DNA of 64,000 nucleotides, from NCBI GenBank assembly GCA_964580105.1, contig CAZOJJ010000009.1, positions 1-64,000 on the forward strand, given 5' to 3'. The notes beneath the pieces are model-generated. The model searched no databases. It saw nothing but the letters and a program-made list of their open reading frames with translations, and was not told the DNA's origin. The position numbers were made by a program, and so were the translations under genes. This DNA is from CAZOJJ01 sp964580105 (GTDB lineage: Bacteria > Bacteroidota > Rhodothermia > Rhodothermales > Rubricoccaceae). Shown here one piece after another: positions 32,554 to 40,957 of this stretch (positions are counted from its first letter, which is position 1; each line of letters opens with the position of its first letter).

Positions 32554-34247
32554 TGAGCGTGGAAGAGCGGAAGAGCAGAAGAGGGGAGGGGCGCGAGCGA
32601 GCGGGGGCCCTCAGGCGGCTGTGCTTCCTCGCCTCCGTTCTTCCCCTCCTCTTTTCCGCGCCCGCGCTGGCGCAGCCGCGCGTGGTCGAACTCATCAACG
32701 CAGACTCCGTCTCGGCGCAGACCGTCGGCGAGGAGCCCGTCCGGCGGCTCCTCGGCAACGTGGTGCTGCGGCAGGACACGACCACGCTCTGGGCCGACCG
32801 GGCCACGCAGTACCTCGCGCGCGGCGAGGTCGTCCTCGAAGACGCCGTCCGCATCGTGACCGGCCGCGACACGCTCACCGCCCACCGCGTCACCTACGAC
32901 TCGAACACCAAGGAGGCCGTCGCCCGGGGCGACGTGCGCATCGCCGACGGCGAGACGGTCCTCCTCGCGCCGTCGGCGCGGTACCTCACGGACGCCGAGC
33001 AATCGTTCTTCCAGGAGGGCGGACGGCTGCTCCACGACGGGGCGGTGCTGACGGCGCCGAGCGGCTCCTACGACGCCCGGCGCAAGCTCGCCGTGCTCCA
33101 GGGGCCCGTCGAGCTGCGCGACTCGACGGCCGTGCTCACGAGCGAGTCGGGCACGTACGACACCGAGGCCGAGCGGGCCGAGTTCGCCGGGAACGTCCGC
33201 CTCCGCCAGCGCGGCGTCTACGTCGAGGCCGACTCGCTGACGCACTTCCGCGAGACCGAGCGCTCCGTCGCGCGGGGCCGCGTCGTTCTGGAGCGCCTCG
33301 GGAGCGCCGAGGACGACCCCGACGCGCCGCCCGACTCCACGCGGCGCACGCTGCTCTTCGGCGCGCGGGCCGCGCACGACGAGCGCGCCCGCACCAGCCG
33401 CGTCGAGGGCGAGGCGGGGCACGACCCGCTCCTCGTCCAGCTCCGCACCGACTCGCTCGGCGTGACCGACACCACGCTCGTCCGCGCCCGCCGGCTCGAC
33501 GCCGTCCAGCGCGACAGCCTCGGCGACGCCGTCACCGAGGTCGTCGCCGTGGGCGCGGTGCGGATGGCGCAGCCGCGCTTCGCCGCCGTGGCCGACTCCG
33601 CCCTCTTCCGCCGCACCGAGCCGGACTCCGCCGACGCGCCCGTCCTCGACCGGCTCGACCTCTACGGCGTCGCCCGCCCGTCCGTCTGGGCCGACGAGGC
33701 GCAGATCGTGGGCGACACGCTCGTGGCCTACGCCGTGGGCGAGGCGCTGGACCGGATGGAGGTGCTCGGCCGCGCCTTCGCCGCCCAGCTCGACACCACG
33801 CTCGGGCGCGTCCGCCAGATCCAGGGCCGCCGCATGGTCGCCCGCTTCGAGCGCGACTCGCTCCGCCTCCTCGCCGTCGCGCCCAACGCCGAGGCCATCT
33901 ACTTCCGGGCCACCGACGACGGCCTCCTCGACGGCGCCGACCGCCTCACCGCCGACAGCCTCGCGTTCCTCTTCCGGGACGGCGACCTCCGTGAGATCCG
34001 GGGCGTGCGCGGCATCGAGGGCATCGCCTACGGCCCGCAGATCGTGCCCGAGCCGTTCCGCCTGAGCAATTACGTCTATACGCCCGAGGCAAAGCCGACG
34101 CGCGCTCTGCTGCTGCCGCCCGACGGCTGGGAAGCCGCGTGGCTCGCTGCCCATCCCGGCACCCTGGCTCCGCTATCGATCCAGGAGGCGCTGGCGCCAC
34201 CGGCCGTGCCGGAACCACCTTCCGACGGCGCGCCGCCCGACGGCTGA
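32553..34247 (+). CDS. OstA-like LPS transport protein (LptA/LptD N-domain family)
   Basis: 564 aa. A signal peptide ends near APALAQ. The rest consists of repeated OstA-type strands (LLGNVVLRQDTTTLWADRAT; YLARGEVVLEDAVRI; HRVTYDSNTKEAVARGDVRI) that form a long beta-jellyroll bridge for lipopolysaccharide. No C-terminal barrel domain is present, so this is the periplasmic bridge type seen in Bacteroidota. The first 20 residues before the signal core are charged (EERKSRRGEGRER) and encoded by a purine-rich minisatellite-like stretch, so the true start could be slightly downstream. Confidence 0.82.
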   Translation: MSVEERKSRRGEGRERAGALRRLCFLASVLPLLFSAPALAQPRVVELINADSVSAQTVGEEPVRRLLGNVVLRQDTTTLWADRATQYLARGEVVLEDAVRIVTGRDTLTAHRVTYDSNTKEAVARGDVRIADGETVLLAPSARYLTDAEQSFFQEGGRLLHDGAVLTAPSGSYDARRKLAVLQGPVELRDSTAVLTSESGTYDTEAERAEFAGNVRLRQRGVYVEADSLTHFRETERSVARGRVVLERLGSAEDDPDAPPDSTRRTLLFGARAAHDERARTSRVEGEAGHDPLLVQLRTDSLGVTDTTLVRARRLDAVQRDSLGDAVTEVVAVGAVRMAQPRFAAVADSALFRRTEPDSADAPVLDRLDLYGVARPSVWADEAQIVGDTLVAYAVGEALDRMEVLGRAFAAQLDTTLGRVRQIQGRRMVARFERDSLRLLAVAPNAEAIYFRATDDGLLDGADRLTADSLAFLFRDGDLREIRGVRGIEGIAYGPQIVPEPFRLSNYVYTPEAKPTRALLLPPDGWEAAWLAAHPGTLAPLSIQEALAPPAVPEPPSDGAPPDG

Positions 34248-34264
34248 GCGTTGCGGGGAGCGCG

Positions 34265-34822
34265 TCAGAGGGCATCCGGGCGGTCGCGGAGCCGGGCCAG
34301 CACGTCGTCGCTCCAGGCGATCAGGGCACGGAGGACGGCCCGGCGCTGGTCCACCGTCAGCAGCCAGTAGGGAAGGCCCGGGTTGTTCGGCTCCTCGCGC
34401 GCCACCTGCTCGGCGAGGGCGTCGAGGCGGGCGAGGTCGTCGGCCTGCCGCGCCCGGTAGGCCTCGACCTGACCGAGCACGTCGCCGGGCGGGGCGAGCG
34501 GGCCGAGGAACAGCTTGAGCAGCAGCTCGTTGCGCGGCGGCACCGGCTCGACCGGCATCGTGAACCAGTCGCGGAAGGCGCCCTGCCCGTCGGGCGTGAG
34601 CGCGTAGACCTTGCGGTCCGGCCGGCCCTCCTGGGGCTCGACCGCGCTCGTCACCCAGCCGCGCGCCTCCAGCCGCCGGAGGATGGGGTAGATGTGCCCG
34701 AAGCTCTCGTTCCAGAAGTGGCCGAGTGCCTCGTCGGCCATCTTCTTGATGTCGTAGCCGGTGCGGGCGCCGAGGGCGAGGAGGCCGAGGACGGCGAACT
34801 CGGTGCGGTTCGAGGAGGCCAT
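34265..34822 (-). CDS. PadR-family transcriptional regulator
   Basis: 185 aa. N-terminal winged helix with the PadR signature (AVLGLLALGARTGYDIKKMAD, then HIYPILRRLEARGWVTS and GRPDRKVYALTPDG). A C-terminal helical effector/dimer domain follows (about 95-185), as in the VirA/AphA-like PadR subgroup. The frame is open upstream into lptB, but ATG 34822 starts the family sequence. It is divergent from lptB and convergent with the OstA-like gene. A GTAGC-N12-GCTAC inverted repeat overlaps its own predicted -7 box, as expected for autorepression. Confidence 0.87.
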   Translation of the reverse strand: MASSNRTEFAVLGLLALGARTGYDIKKMADEALGHFWNESFGHIYPILRRLEARGWVTSAVEPQEGRPDRKVYALTPDGQGAFRDWFTMPVEPVPPRNELLLKLFLGPLAPPGDVLGQVEAYRARQADDLARLDALAEQVAREEPNNPGLPYWLLTVDQRRAVLRALIAWSDDVLARLRDRPDAL

Positions 34823-34847
34823 GCGAGGGGGATGGGGCTGCAATGCT

Positions 34848-34869
34848 GTAGCAGAGTGATACAAGCTAC
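34848..34869. promoter_or_regulatory. Candidate PadR operator
   Basis: Inverted repeat GTAGC (34848-34852) - 12 nt - GCTAC (34865-34869) between padR and lptB. It covers the predicted padR -7 box and lies 31 bp from the lptB box, so binding could repress padR and influence lptB. Inference from position and symmetry. Confidence 0.4.
34861..34868 (-). promoter_or_regulatory. -7 box TAGCTTGT for the PadR gene
   Basis: Read on the minus strand, 39 nt before the ATG at 34822. It lies within the inverted repeat described as the candidate operator. Confidence 0.4.
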
Positions 34870-34900
34870 CGGCGCGATGGCCCCGGCCGCACGGCGGCTG

Positions 34901-34908
34901 TAGCTTTT
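34901..34908 (+). promoter_or_regulatory. -7 box TAGCTTTT immediately before lptB
   Basis: The first T of the box is 12 nt before the A of ATG 34913, so a leaderless or near-leaderless lptB mRNA is predicted. An ATG at 34877-34879 occupies the expected -33 position (21-nt spacer, two of three bases match TTG). Confidence 0.5.
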
Positions 34909-34912
34909 TCGC

Positions 34913-35662
34913 ATGACCGACCCCGCCCCGCTCGTCCTCCGCGCCGACGGCCTCGTCAAGCGCTACCGCCGCCGCAACGTGGTGGACGGCGTCTCGCTGG
35001 AGGTGCGGCAGGGGCGATGCGTGGGCCTGCTCGGCCCCAACGGCGCCGGCAAGACGACGAGCTTCTACATGATCGTCGGGATGATCCGGCCGGACCGGGG
35101 CCGGATCTTCCTCGGCGACGAGGACATCACGCGGATGCCGATGTATCGGCGTGCGCGGCGCGGCATCGGGTACCTCGCGCAGGAGGCGTCGGTGTTCACG
35201 AACCTCTCGGTGGAGGACAACCTCCACGCCGTGCTCGAATTCCAGCCGATCTCGAAGGCGGAACGGACGGCGCGCGTGGAGCGGCTGATCGAGGAGTTCG
35301 GGCTGGAGCGCGTGCGGCGCTCGAAGGGCTACGTGCTCTCCGGCGGGGAGCGGCGGCGGACGGAGATCGCCCGCGCGCTGGCCACCGAGCCGCGCTTCCT
35401 CCTCCTCGACGAGCCCTTCGCCGGGGTGGATCCCATCGCCGTCGAGGACATCCAGCACATCGTGGCCGGCCTGCGCGACCGGGGCATCGGCGTGCTCATT
35501 ACGGATCACAACGTCCACGAGACGCTCGCCATCACCGACCGGGCCTACCTCATGTACGAGGGGCAGATCTTCCAGGAGGGCACGGCCGAGGCGCTGGCGG
35601 AAGACCCCGAGGTGCGCCGTCGCTACCTCGGGGAAAAGTTCACGCTGGAGCGGTATCGGTAG
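34913..35662 (+). CDS. lptB: LPS export ABC transporter ATPase LptB
   Basis: 249 aa cytoplasmic ATPase that powers extraction of lipopolysaccharide. Walker A GPNGAGKTTS at 41-50, Q-loop near YLAQEASVFTNL (an LptB-specific phrase), signature LSGGERRR, Walker B FLLLDEPFAGVDPIAVEDIQ and switch His in LITDHNVHETL. The length is typical. It follows lptC and the OstA-like gene in function but is separated by the inverted PadR gene and has its own promoter. The permease genes lptF/G are not in the window. Confidence 0.95.
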   Translation: MTDPAPLVLRADGLVKRYRRRNVVDGVSLEVRQGRCVGLLGPNGAGKTTSFYMIVGMIRPDRGRIFLGDEDITRMPMYRRARRGIGYLAQEASVFTNLSVEDNLHAVLEFQPISKAERTARVERLIEEFGLERVRRSKGYVLSGGERRRTEIARALATEPRFLLLDEPFAGVDPIAVEDIQHIVAGLRDRGIGVLITDHNVHETLAITDRAYLMYEGQIFQEGTAEALAEDPEVRRRYLGEKFTLERYR

Positions 35663-35721
35663 CGGCTGCGGAGGATCGGCCGCGGGGTGTCGCGGATCCG
35701 GTGTGGCAGAGGAGGCCCTCC

Positions 35722-35740
35722 GCCCCGACAGGGTCGGGGC
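35722..35740 (+). terminator. Hairpin after lptB
   Basis: 8-bp perfect stem GCCCCGAC/GTCGGGGC with a 3-nt AGG loop, 60 nt after the stop. A 14-nt palindrome CTCCCCCGGGGGAG (35743-35756) follows directly. Confidence 0.55.
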
Positions 35741-35827
35741 ATCTCCCCCGGGGGAGGCTCGCAGCCCGCGGCCCGAGGTCCTTCTCTAACTTTCACTTTT
35801 TTCTGAATCCTGAATCGGCACCCCGCG

Positions 35828-35835
35828 TATCTTCG
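35828..35835 (+). promoter_or_regulatory. -7 box TATCTTCG upstream of the DAHP synthase gene
   Basis: 31 nt before GTG 35859. CTG at 35803-35805 is 22 nt upstream in an unusually T-rich patch (TTTCACTTTTTTCTG) and may serve as a degenerate -33 element. Confidence 0.45.
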
Positions 35836-35858
35836 CCTCGCCACCCACACCCGCGCTC

Positions 35859-36890
35859 GTGTCGGACATCGTCGTCGTGCTGGAATCCGGGGCCGACCCC
35901 GCCGCCGTCGAGGCGCAGCTGGTGAACTACGGCTTCGCAGTGCATCGGATCGGCGAAGGCGCGCACGTCCTCCTCGGCGCCGGCGGGCGCCGGCCGGACT
36001 TCGACGTTCGCCACCTCCAGATCCTCGACGGCGTCAAGGACGTCATCGGCGTCACCAGCCCGTACACCCTCGCCAGCCGCACCTGGCACCCCGACGACAC
36101 CCTCGTGGACGTGGACGGCGTGGTGGTCGGCGGCAGCGAGGTGGTCGTGATCGCCGGGCCGTGCGCCGTCGAGAGCGCGGCGCAGATCGACGAGGCGGCC
36201 GAGGCCGCCGCAGCGGCCGGCGCGAAGATCCTCCGGGGCGGCGCGTTCAAGCCGCGCTCGTCGCCGTACTCGTTCCAGGGGCTCGGCGAGGAGGGCCTTC
36301 GGCTGCTCCGTGAGGCGGCCGACCGCCACGGCCTCAAGGTCGTCACCGAGGTGATGCGGCCGAAGCAGATCGAGCCGGTGGCGCGCTACGCCCACGTCCT
36401 CCAGATCGGCTCGCGCAACATGCAGAACTACCCGCTCCTCCAGGAGGTGGGCCGAACCGGCCTGCCCATCCTCCTCAAGCGCGGCATGGCCGCTACGGTC
36501 GAGGAGTGGCTGATGAGCGCGGAGTACGTTCTCGCCGAGGGCAACCCGAACGTGATCCTGTGCGAGCGCGGCATCCGCACGTTCGAGACCGCCACGCGCA
36601 ACACGCTCGACCTCGCGGCCGTGCCCGTCGTCAAGCAGCTCAGCCACCTGCCCGTCTTCGTGGACCCGAGCCACGGCGTCGGGCTCCGCGACAAGGTCAC
36701 GCCGCTGGCGCGGGCTGCCGTCGCCGTCGGGGCCGACGGGCTGATGGTGGAGGCCCACCCGGACCCCCCGCAGGCGCTCTCCGACGGCCCCCAGTCCCTC
36801 TACCTCGACGACTTCGCGGATCTCATGGCGCAGGTCCGCCGCGTGGCCGAGGCCGTAGGCCGGAGCGTGGCCGAGCCGCAGCTCGCCTGA
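35859..36890 (+). CDS. aroF: 3-deoxy-7-phosphoheptulonate (DAHP) synthase, type I-beta
   Basis: 343 aa with a GTG start. First step of aromatic amino acid synthesis: condenses phosphoenolpyruvate with erythrose-4-phosphate. Residues 1-70 form a ferredoxin-like regulatory domain as in the Thermotoga enzyme. The barrel carries VIAGPCAVES, KILRGGAFKPRSSPYSFQGL, the LQIGSRNMQNYPLL block, GMAATVEEWLMSAEY, CERGIRTFE, and the metal ligands in PVFVDPSHGVGLRDKV. The N-domain suggests allosteric feedback inhibition. Monocistronic by spacing. Confidence 0.93.
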   Translation: MSDIVVVLESGADPAAVEAQLVNYGFAVHRIGEGAHVLLGAGGRRPDFDVRHLQILDGVKDVIGVTSPYTLASRTWHPDDTLVDVDGVVVGGSEVVVIAGPCAVESAAQIDEAAEAAAAAGAKILRGGAFKPRSSPYSFQGLGEEGLRLLREAADRHGLKVVTEVMRPKQIEPVARYAHVLQIGSRNMQNYPLLQEVGRTGLPILLKRGMAATVEEWLMSAEYVLAEGNPNVILCERGIRTFETATRNTLDLAAVPVVKQLSHLPVFVDPSHGVGLRDKVTPLARAAVAVGADGLMVEAHPDPPQALSDGPQSLYLDDFADLMAQVRRVAEAVGRSVAEPQLA

Positions 36891-36953
36891 GCCTGCGGCC
36901 GGACGCGGCCGGGCGGAACGGGAGGCCCAAACGAAGGTTCACACGGGGTGTCA

Positions 36954-36983
36954 TTGCTACGGCCAGTCGCGTCCGTAGCTTTG
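36954..36983 (+). promoter_or_regulatory. Bacteroidota-type promoter for glmS
   Basis: TTG at 36954-36956, 19 nt spacer and a perfect TAnnTTTG box, TAGCTTTG, at 36976-36983. The ATG is about 28 nt beyond the predicted initiation point. Confidence 0.65.
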
Positions 36984-37014
36984 TGGCTTTCCTCTGACTC
37001 CCTTTGTACGCGCT

Positions 37015-38850
37015 ATGTGTGGCATCGTCGGATACATCGGTTCCCGCGACGCGAGCGAGCTTCTCGTCACTGGTCTCAAACGGCTTGAATACCGCGGGTA
37101 CGATTCGGCCGGCGTCGCCATCCTCAACGGCCGCGTGACGGTCCGCAAGAAAGAGGGCAAAGTGGACGAACTGGCCTCGCTGCTGGCCTCGCGGCCGGTC
37201 GAGGGCACGGTCGGGATGGGGCACACGCGCTGGGCCACGCACGGCGCGCCGAGCGACCTCAACGCGCACCCGCACACGGCCGGCGGTGGGCGCTTCGCCA
37301 TCATCCACAACGGCATCATCGAGAACTACGCCGTCATCAAGCGGCGGCTGCTGGAGAAGGGGTACACGTTTCAGAGCGAGACGGACACCGAGGTGCTGGC
37401 GCACTTCATCGACGACGTGCAGAAGGAGACGGGCCTCGGCTTCGCCGAGGCCGTCCGCCAGGCGCTCACCCAGGTCCGCGGCGCCTACGGCCTCGTGGCC
37501 CTCTCGCAGGACGAGCCCGACCTGCTCGTGGTGGCGCGCAACGGGAGCCCGCTGCTCCTCGGCGTCGGCGAGGGCGAGCACTTCGTCGGCTCGGACGCGA
37601 GCCCGTTCATCGAGTACACCCGCCACGTGGTCTACCTCAACGACGGCGAGATGGCCGTCGTCCGGCGCGACGGCTACGAGGTGATGTCCATCGAGGGCGC
37701 GCCGGTGGCGAAGGAGGTCCACGAACTGGAGTGGAACCTGGAGGAGATCGAGAAGGGCGGCTACGACCACTTCATGTTCAAGGAGATCATGGAGCAGCCG
37801 GAGGCGCTCGAGAACGCCATGCGCGGGCGGCTCCGCCTCGACCTGAACCAGATCAAGCTCGGCGGCATCGAGGACGTGATGGACCGGCTCGCCCGCGCCG
37901 ACCGCATCCTCATCTGCGCCTGCGGCACGTCGTGGCACGCCGGGCTCGTGGGCGAGTACCTCATCGAGAAGCACGCCCGCATCCCCGTCGAGGTCGAGTA
38001 CGCGAGCGAGTTCCGCTACCGGGACCCCGTCCTCCACGAGAACGACGTCGTCCTCGTCATCTCCCAGAGCGGCGAGACGGCCGACACGCTGGCGGCCGTG
38101 CGCGAGGCGAAGGAGCAGGGGCTCCTCACACTCGGCGTCTGCAACGCCGTCGGCTCCACCATCGCGCGGGAGACCGATGCAGGCGTGTACCTCCACGCCG
38201 GGCCCGAGATCGGCGTGGCCAGCACGAAGGCCTTCACCGCGCAGGTGACGGTCCTGGCCATGCTCGCCCTCAAGCTCGGCCGCGAGCGCGGGCTCATCGA
38301 CGACGCGCGGATGCAGGCGCACCTCGACGCCCTCGCCCGCATCCCCAACCAGATCCGCGAGGTGCTCGGCACCGACGACGCGATCCGCCAGATCGCGCGG
38401 GACTACCGCTTCGCCTCGAACTTCCTCTACCTCGGGCGCGGCTGCAACTTCCCCGTGGCTCTCGAAGGGGCGCTCAAGCTCAAGGAGATCTCCTACATCC
38501 ACGCCGAGGGCTACCCGGCGGCCGAGATGAAGCACGGGCCCATCGCGCTGATCGACCAGTTCATGCCCGTCGTCTTCATCGCGATGAAGGACGCGATCTA
38601 CGACAAGGTCGTCTCCAACATCGAGGAGGTCGTGGCGCGCGGCGGCGCCGTCATCGCCATCACCGAGGACGGCAACCACGAGCTCGACGCGCTGTGCGAG
38701 TACGTGATCCACGTGCCGCGCTCGCTGGAGTGCTTCGAGCCGCTGCTGACCGTGGTTCCGCTCCAGCTGCTCTCCTACCACGTGGCCGTCATGCGCGGGT
38801 GCAACGTGGACCAGCCGCGTAACCTCGCCAAGAGCGTCACGGTGGAGTAG
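37015..38850 (+). CDS. glmS: Glutamine-fructose-6-phosphate aminotransferase (isomerizing)
   Basis: 611 aa. Makes glucosamine-6-phosphate for peptidoglycan and lipopolysaccharide. The N-terminal glutaminase starts MCGIVGYIG, with catalytic Cys2 exposed after Met removal, plus HTRWATHG and HNGIIENY. Two SIS domains follow from about residue 285 (CACGTSWHAGLVGEYL, SQSGETADTLAAVREA, LYLGRGCNFPVALEGALKLKE). The C-terminus ends RNLAKSVTVE as in the family. No ribozyme-like leader is recognised upstream; a standard promoter is present. Confidence 0.97.
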   Translation: MCGIVGYIGSRDASELLVTGLKRLEYRGYDSAGVAILNGRVTVRKKEGKVDELASLLASRPVEGTVGMGHTRWATHGAPSDLNAHPHTAGGGRFAIIHNGIIENYAVIKRRLLEKGYTFQSETDTEVLAHFIDDVQKETGLGFAEAVRQALTQVRGAYGLVALSQDEPDLLVVARNGSPLLLGVGEGEHFVGSDASPFIEYTRHVVYLNDGEMAVVRRDGYEVMSIEGAPVAKEVHELEWNLEEIEKGGYDHFMFKEIMEQPEALENAMRGRLRLDLNQIKLGGIEDVMDRLARADRILICACGTSWHAGLVGEYLIEKHARIPVEVEYASEFRYRDPVLHENDVVLVISQSGETADTLAAVREAKEQGLLTLGVCNAVGSTIARETDAGVYLHAGPEIGVASTKAFTAQVTVLAMLALKLGRERGLIDDARMQAHLDALARIPNQIREVLGTDDAIRQIARDYRFASNFLYLGRGCNFPVALEGALKLKEISYIHAEGYPAAEMKHGPIALIDQFMPVVFIAMKDAIYDKVVSNIEEVVARGGAVIAITEDGNHELDALCEYVIHVPRSLECFEPLLTVVPLQLLSYHVAVMRGCNVDQPRNLAKSVTVE

Positions 38851-38978
38851 TGGGTGATTGGGTGATTTCGTGGCCGGGCGGTTGAGGATCGCGGAGGGCG
38901 ACCTGCCGCTCTGCTTCCGGCCGTCACCATCGGGTACTGAATCACCAAGCAGCCCATCACCAGCCGCGCAATCACGCA
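38851..38978. repeat. GTGATT-type intergenic repeats between glmS and prfA
   Basis: GGGTGATTGGGTGATT directly after the glmS stop is mirrored by AATCACC, CCATCACC and CAATCAC words just before the prfA ATG. The core GGTGATTGRGTGA also occurs at 26216-26228. It looks like a dispersed intergenic repeat with inverted ends. Confidence 0.5.
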
Positions 38979-40058
38979 ATGATCGACCCCCAGGCCCTCG
39001 ACGACATCCTCGACCGCTACCGCGAGGTCAACCGCCTCCTCGCCACGCCCGACGTCGCCACCGACCCGGCGAAGCTGGCCGCCCTGGGCCGCGAGCGCGC
39101 CGGGCTGGACGAGGTCGTCGGCGTCGCCGAGCGGTACCGGGCGCTGCTGAAGGAGCGGGCGGACCTGCGGGAGCTCGCGCGCACCGAGTCCGGCGAGATG
39201 GCCGACCTCGCCGCTGCCGAGCTGGAGGAGGTCGAGGCGCGGTTGCCCGAGGTGGAGGCCGAGCTGGAGCGGCTCCTCCTCCCCAAAGACCCCGAGGACG
39301 CCCGCGACGCCATCGTCGAGATCCGCGCCGGCACCGGCGGCGACGAGGCGGCGCTCTTCGCGGGCGACCTCTTCGAGATCTACCAGCGGTTCGCGGCGCA
39401 GCAGAAGCTGCGCGTCGAGGTGATGGACACGAGCCCGGGCGCGGCGGGCGGCTTCCGCGAGATCGTCTTCGCCGTCAAGGGGCCGGACGCCTTCGGGATG
39501 ATGAAGTACGAGAGCGGCGTGCACCGCGTCCAGCGCGTGCCGCAGACGGAGAGCCAGGGCCGCATCCACACCTCCGCCGCGACGGTCGCCGTGCTGCCCG
39601 AGGCGGAGGAGGTGGACGTGCAGATCCACCCGAACGACCTCGAGATCGACGTGTACCGCTCCTCCGGCCCCGGCGGCCAGAGCGTCAACACGACCGACTC
39701 TGCCGTCCGCATCACGCACAAGCCCACCGGGCTGGTGGTCACGTGCCAGGACGAGAAGAGCCAGCACAAGAACAAGGACAAGGCGCTCCGGGTGCTCCGC
39801 GCCCGGCTCTACCAGATGGAGCAGGACCGCCTCCACGCCGAGCGCGCCGACGCCCGCCGCGCCATGGTCGGCTCCGGCGACCGCTCGGCCAAGATCCGCA
39901 CCTACAACTGGCCCCAGGGCCGCGTGACGGACCACCGCCTCGAAGGCGAGGACAAGAACCACGCGCTGCAGAACGTGCTGGCCGGCCACCTCGAGCCCAT
40001 CATCACGGCCCTCCGCGTGGCCGACCACGCCGAGCGCATGGCGGCCCGGGACGGGTAA
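38979..40058 (+). CDS. prfA: Peptide chain release factor 1
   Basis: 359 aa. Recognises UAA/UAG and triggers peptidyl-tRNA hydrolysis through the GGQ loop (G232-G233-Q234 in SGPGGQSVNTTDSAVR). The stop-codon recognition region contains VQRVPQTESQGRIHTS. The N-terminal helical domain starts LDDILDRYREVNRLL. The length is normal. No prmC methyltransferase gene follows in this window. Downstream is a 9-bp hairpin and then the ribosomal protein block. Confidence 0.97.
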   Translation: MIDPQALDDILDRYREVNRLLATPDVATDPAKLAALGRERAGLDEVVGVAERYRALLKERADLRELARTESGEMADLAAAELEEVEARLPEVEAELERLLLPKDPEDARDAIVEIRAGTGGDEAALFAGDLFEIYQRFAAQQKLRVEVMDTSPGAAGGFREIVFAVKGPDAFGMMKYESGVHRVQRVPQTESQGRIHTSAATVAVLPEAEEVDVQIHPNDLEIDVYRSSGPGGQSVNTTDSAVRITHKPTGLVVTCQDEKSQHKNKDKALRVLRARLYQMEQDRLHAERADARRAMVGSGDRSAKIRTYNWPQGRVTDHRLEGEDKNHALQNVLAGHLEPIITALRVADHAERMAARDG

Positions 40059-40143
40059 GGGCAGGTGGGAGGGACGGGCGTGTAGGTGGCGCCCCGGTCA
40101 CCTGCCCACCGCGCTCATCAACCCGGCCTTTCCGAAGTATTCA

Positions 40144-40169
40144 CCGCCTCGGTGCTACCGCCGAGGCGG
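40144..40169 (+). terminator. Hairpin after prfA
   Basis: Perfect 9-bp stem CCGCCTCGG/CCGAGGCGG with an 8-nt loop, 85 nt past the prfA stop and ahead of the rpsF promoter candidate. Confidence 0.5.
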
Positions 40170-40179
40170 CCGCGGCCGG

Positions 40180-40187
40180 TATCTTCC
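40180..40187 (+). promoter_or_regulatory. -7 box TATCTTCC upstream of rpsF
   Basis: Near-match to the local -7 pattern, leaving an 80-nt GC-rich leader before rpsF. S6:S18 leader elements are known in many bacteria, but I could not confirm one here. Confidence 0.4.
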
Positions 40188-40262
40188 CTGGCTACGCCCT
40201 GCCCGTCGACGGCGCCTTCCGGCCCCGGGCGGCGGGCATACGCTGTCAACCACACGTATTCC

Positions 40263-40268
40263 GGAGGG
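40263..40268 (+). promoter_or_regulatory. Shine-Dalgarno site GGAGGG of rpsF
   Basis: Six bases before ATG 40275. It fixes this start against an open frame that runs back to 40086. Confidence 0.7.
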
Positions 40269-40274
40269 AACCCC

Positions 40275-40646
40275 ATGCCCCAGCCAACCCCGACGTACGA
40301 GTTGATGTACATCATCAACCCCGTACTCAACGACGAGCAGACCAAGGACATCGTCGGGCGGGTGACGAAGTACATCCGCGAGAACGGCGGCGACATCCTC
40401 GAAGTCGTCGAGATGGGCAGCCAGCGGCTCGCCTACCCGCTCCAGAAGAAGCGCAACGGCTACTACGTCAACGCCTACTTCCGCCACCCGGACGGCGCCT
40501 TCATCGCCAAGTTCGAGCGCGCCATGCAGATCAACGACGACATCATGCGTCACATGATCCTGCGCTACGACGCCAAGATGCTGCGCCACTACGAGCAGCA
40601 GCGGACCGAGCGCGCCAGCGCCCCCGCCGCCGAAGCGACCGCCTGA
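40275..40646 (+). CDS. rpsF: 30S ribosomal protein S6
   Basis: 123 aa. Starts PTPTYELMYIINPVL, with the S6 core EVVEMGSQRLAYPLQKKRNG and YYVNAYFRHPDGAF. The last 15 residues are Ala-rich beyond the usual end. S6 pairs with S18 on the platform of the small subunit, and its gene is followed by rpsR after 29 nt without the intervening ssb found in many Proteobacteria and Firmicutes, the arrangement usual in Bacteroidota. Confidence 0.95.
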   Translation: MPQPTPTYELMYIINPVLNDEQTKDIVGRVTKYIRENGGDILEVVEMGSQRLAYPLQKKRNGYYVNAYFRHPDGAFIAKFERAMQINDDIMRHMILRYDAKMLRHYEQQRTERASAPAAEATA

Positions 40647-40675
40647 GCCGTCCCACCCCGAACCCCCGACCCGTC

Positions 40676-40957
40676 ATGGCTGAAACCACCAGCAGCGCCA
40701 GCAGCGAGCCGATCGCCCGGACCGCCGCCCCCGGCGCCAAGAACATCAAGCCGAAGTGCCCCTTCGTCGAAGCGGGCATCGAGTACATCGACTACAAGGA
40801 CACCGAGACGCTCAAGCGCTACCTCAACGACCAGGGCAAGCTGCTCCCGCGCCGCCTCACGGGCGTCTCGGCCAAGTTCCAGCGCCAGCTCACGCGCGCC
40901 GTCAAGCGCGCCCGCCATGTCGCCCTCCTGCCCTTCGTCGCCGACAACGTGAAGTAA
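40676..40957 (+). CDS. rpsR: 30S ribosomal protein S18
   Basis: 93 aa. A 25-residue Ala/Ser/Thr-rich N-terminus precedes the S18 core: KCPFVEAGIEYIDYKDTETL, then LPRRLTGVSAKFQRQLTRAV and KRARHVALLPF. The frame is open far upstream through prfA and rpsF, but the family sequence and spacing support ATG 40676. Confidence 0.95.
   Translation: MAETTSSASSEPIARTAAPGAKNIKPKCPFVEAGIEYIDYKDTETLKRYLNDQGKLLPRRLTGVSAKFQRQLTRAVKRARHVALLPFVADNVK

Noticed and set aside
36891..37014. glmS ribozyme upstream of glmS
   Set aside because: The 124-nt spacer is too short for the ribozyme plus promoter and shows a standard -33/-7 promoter instead.
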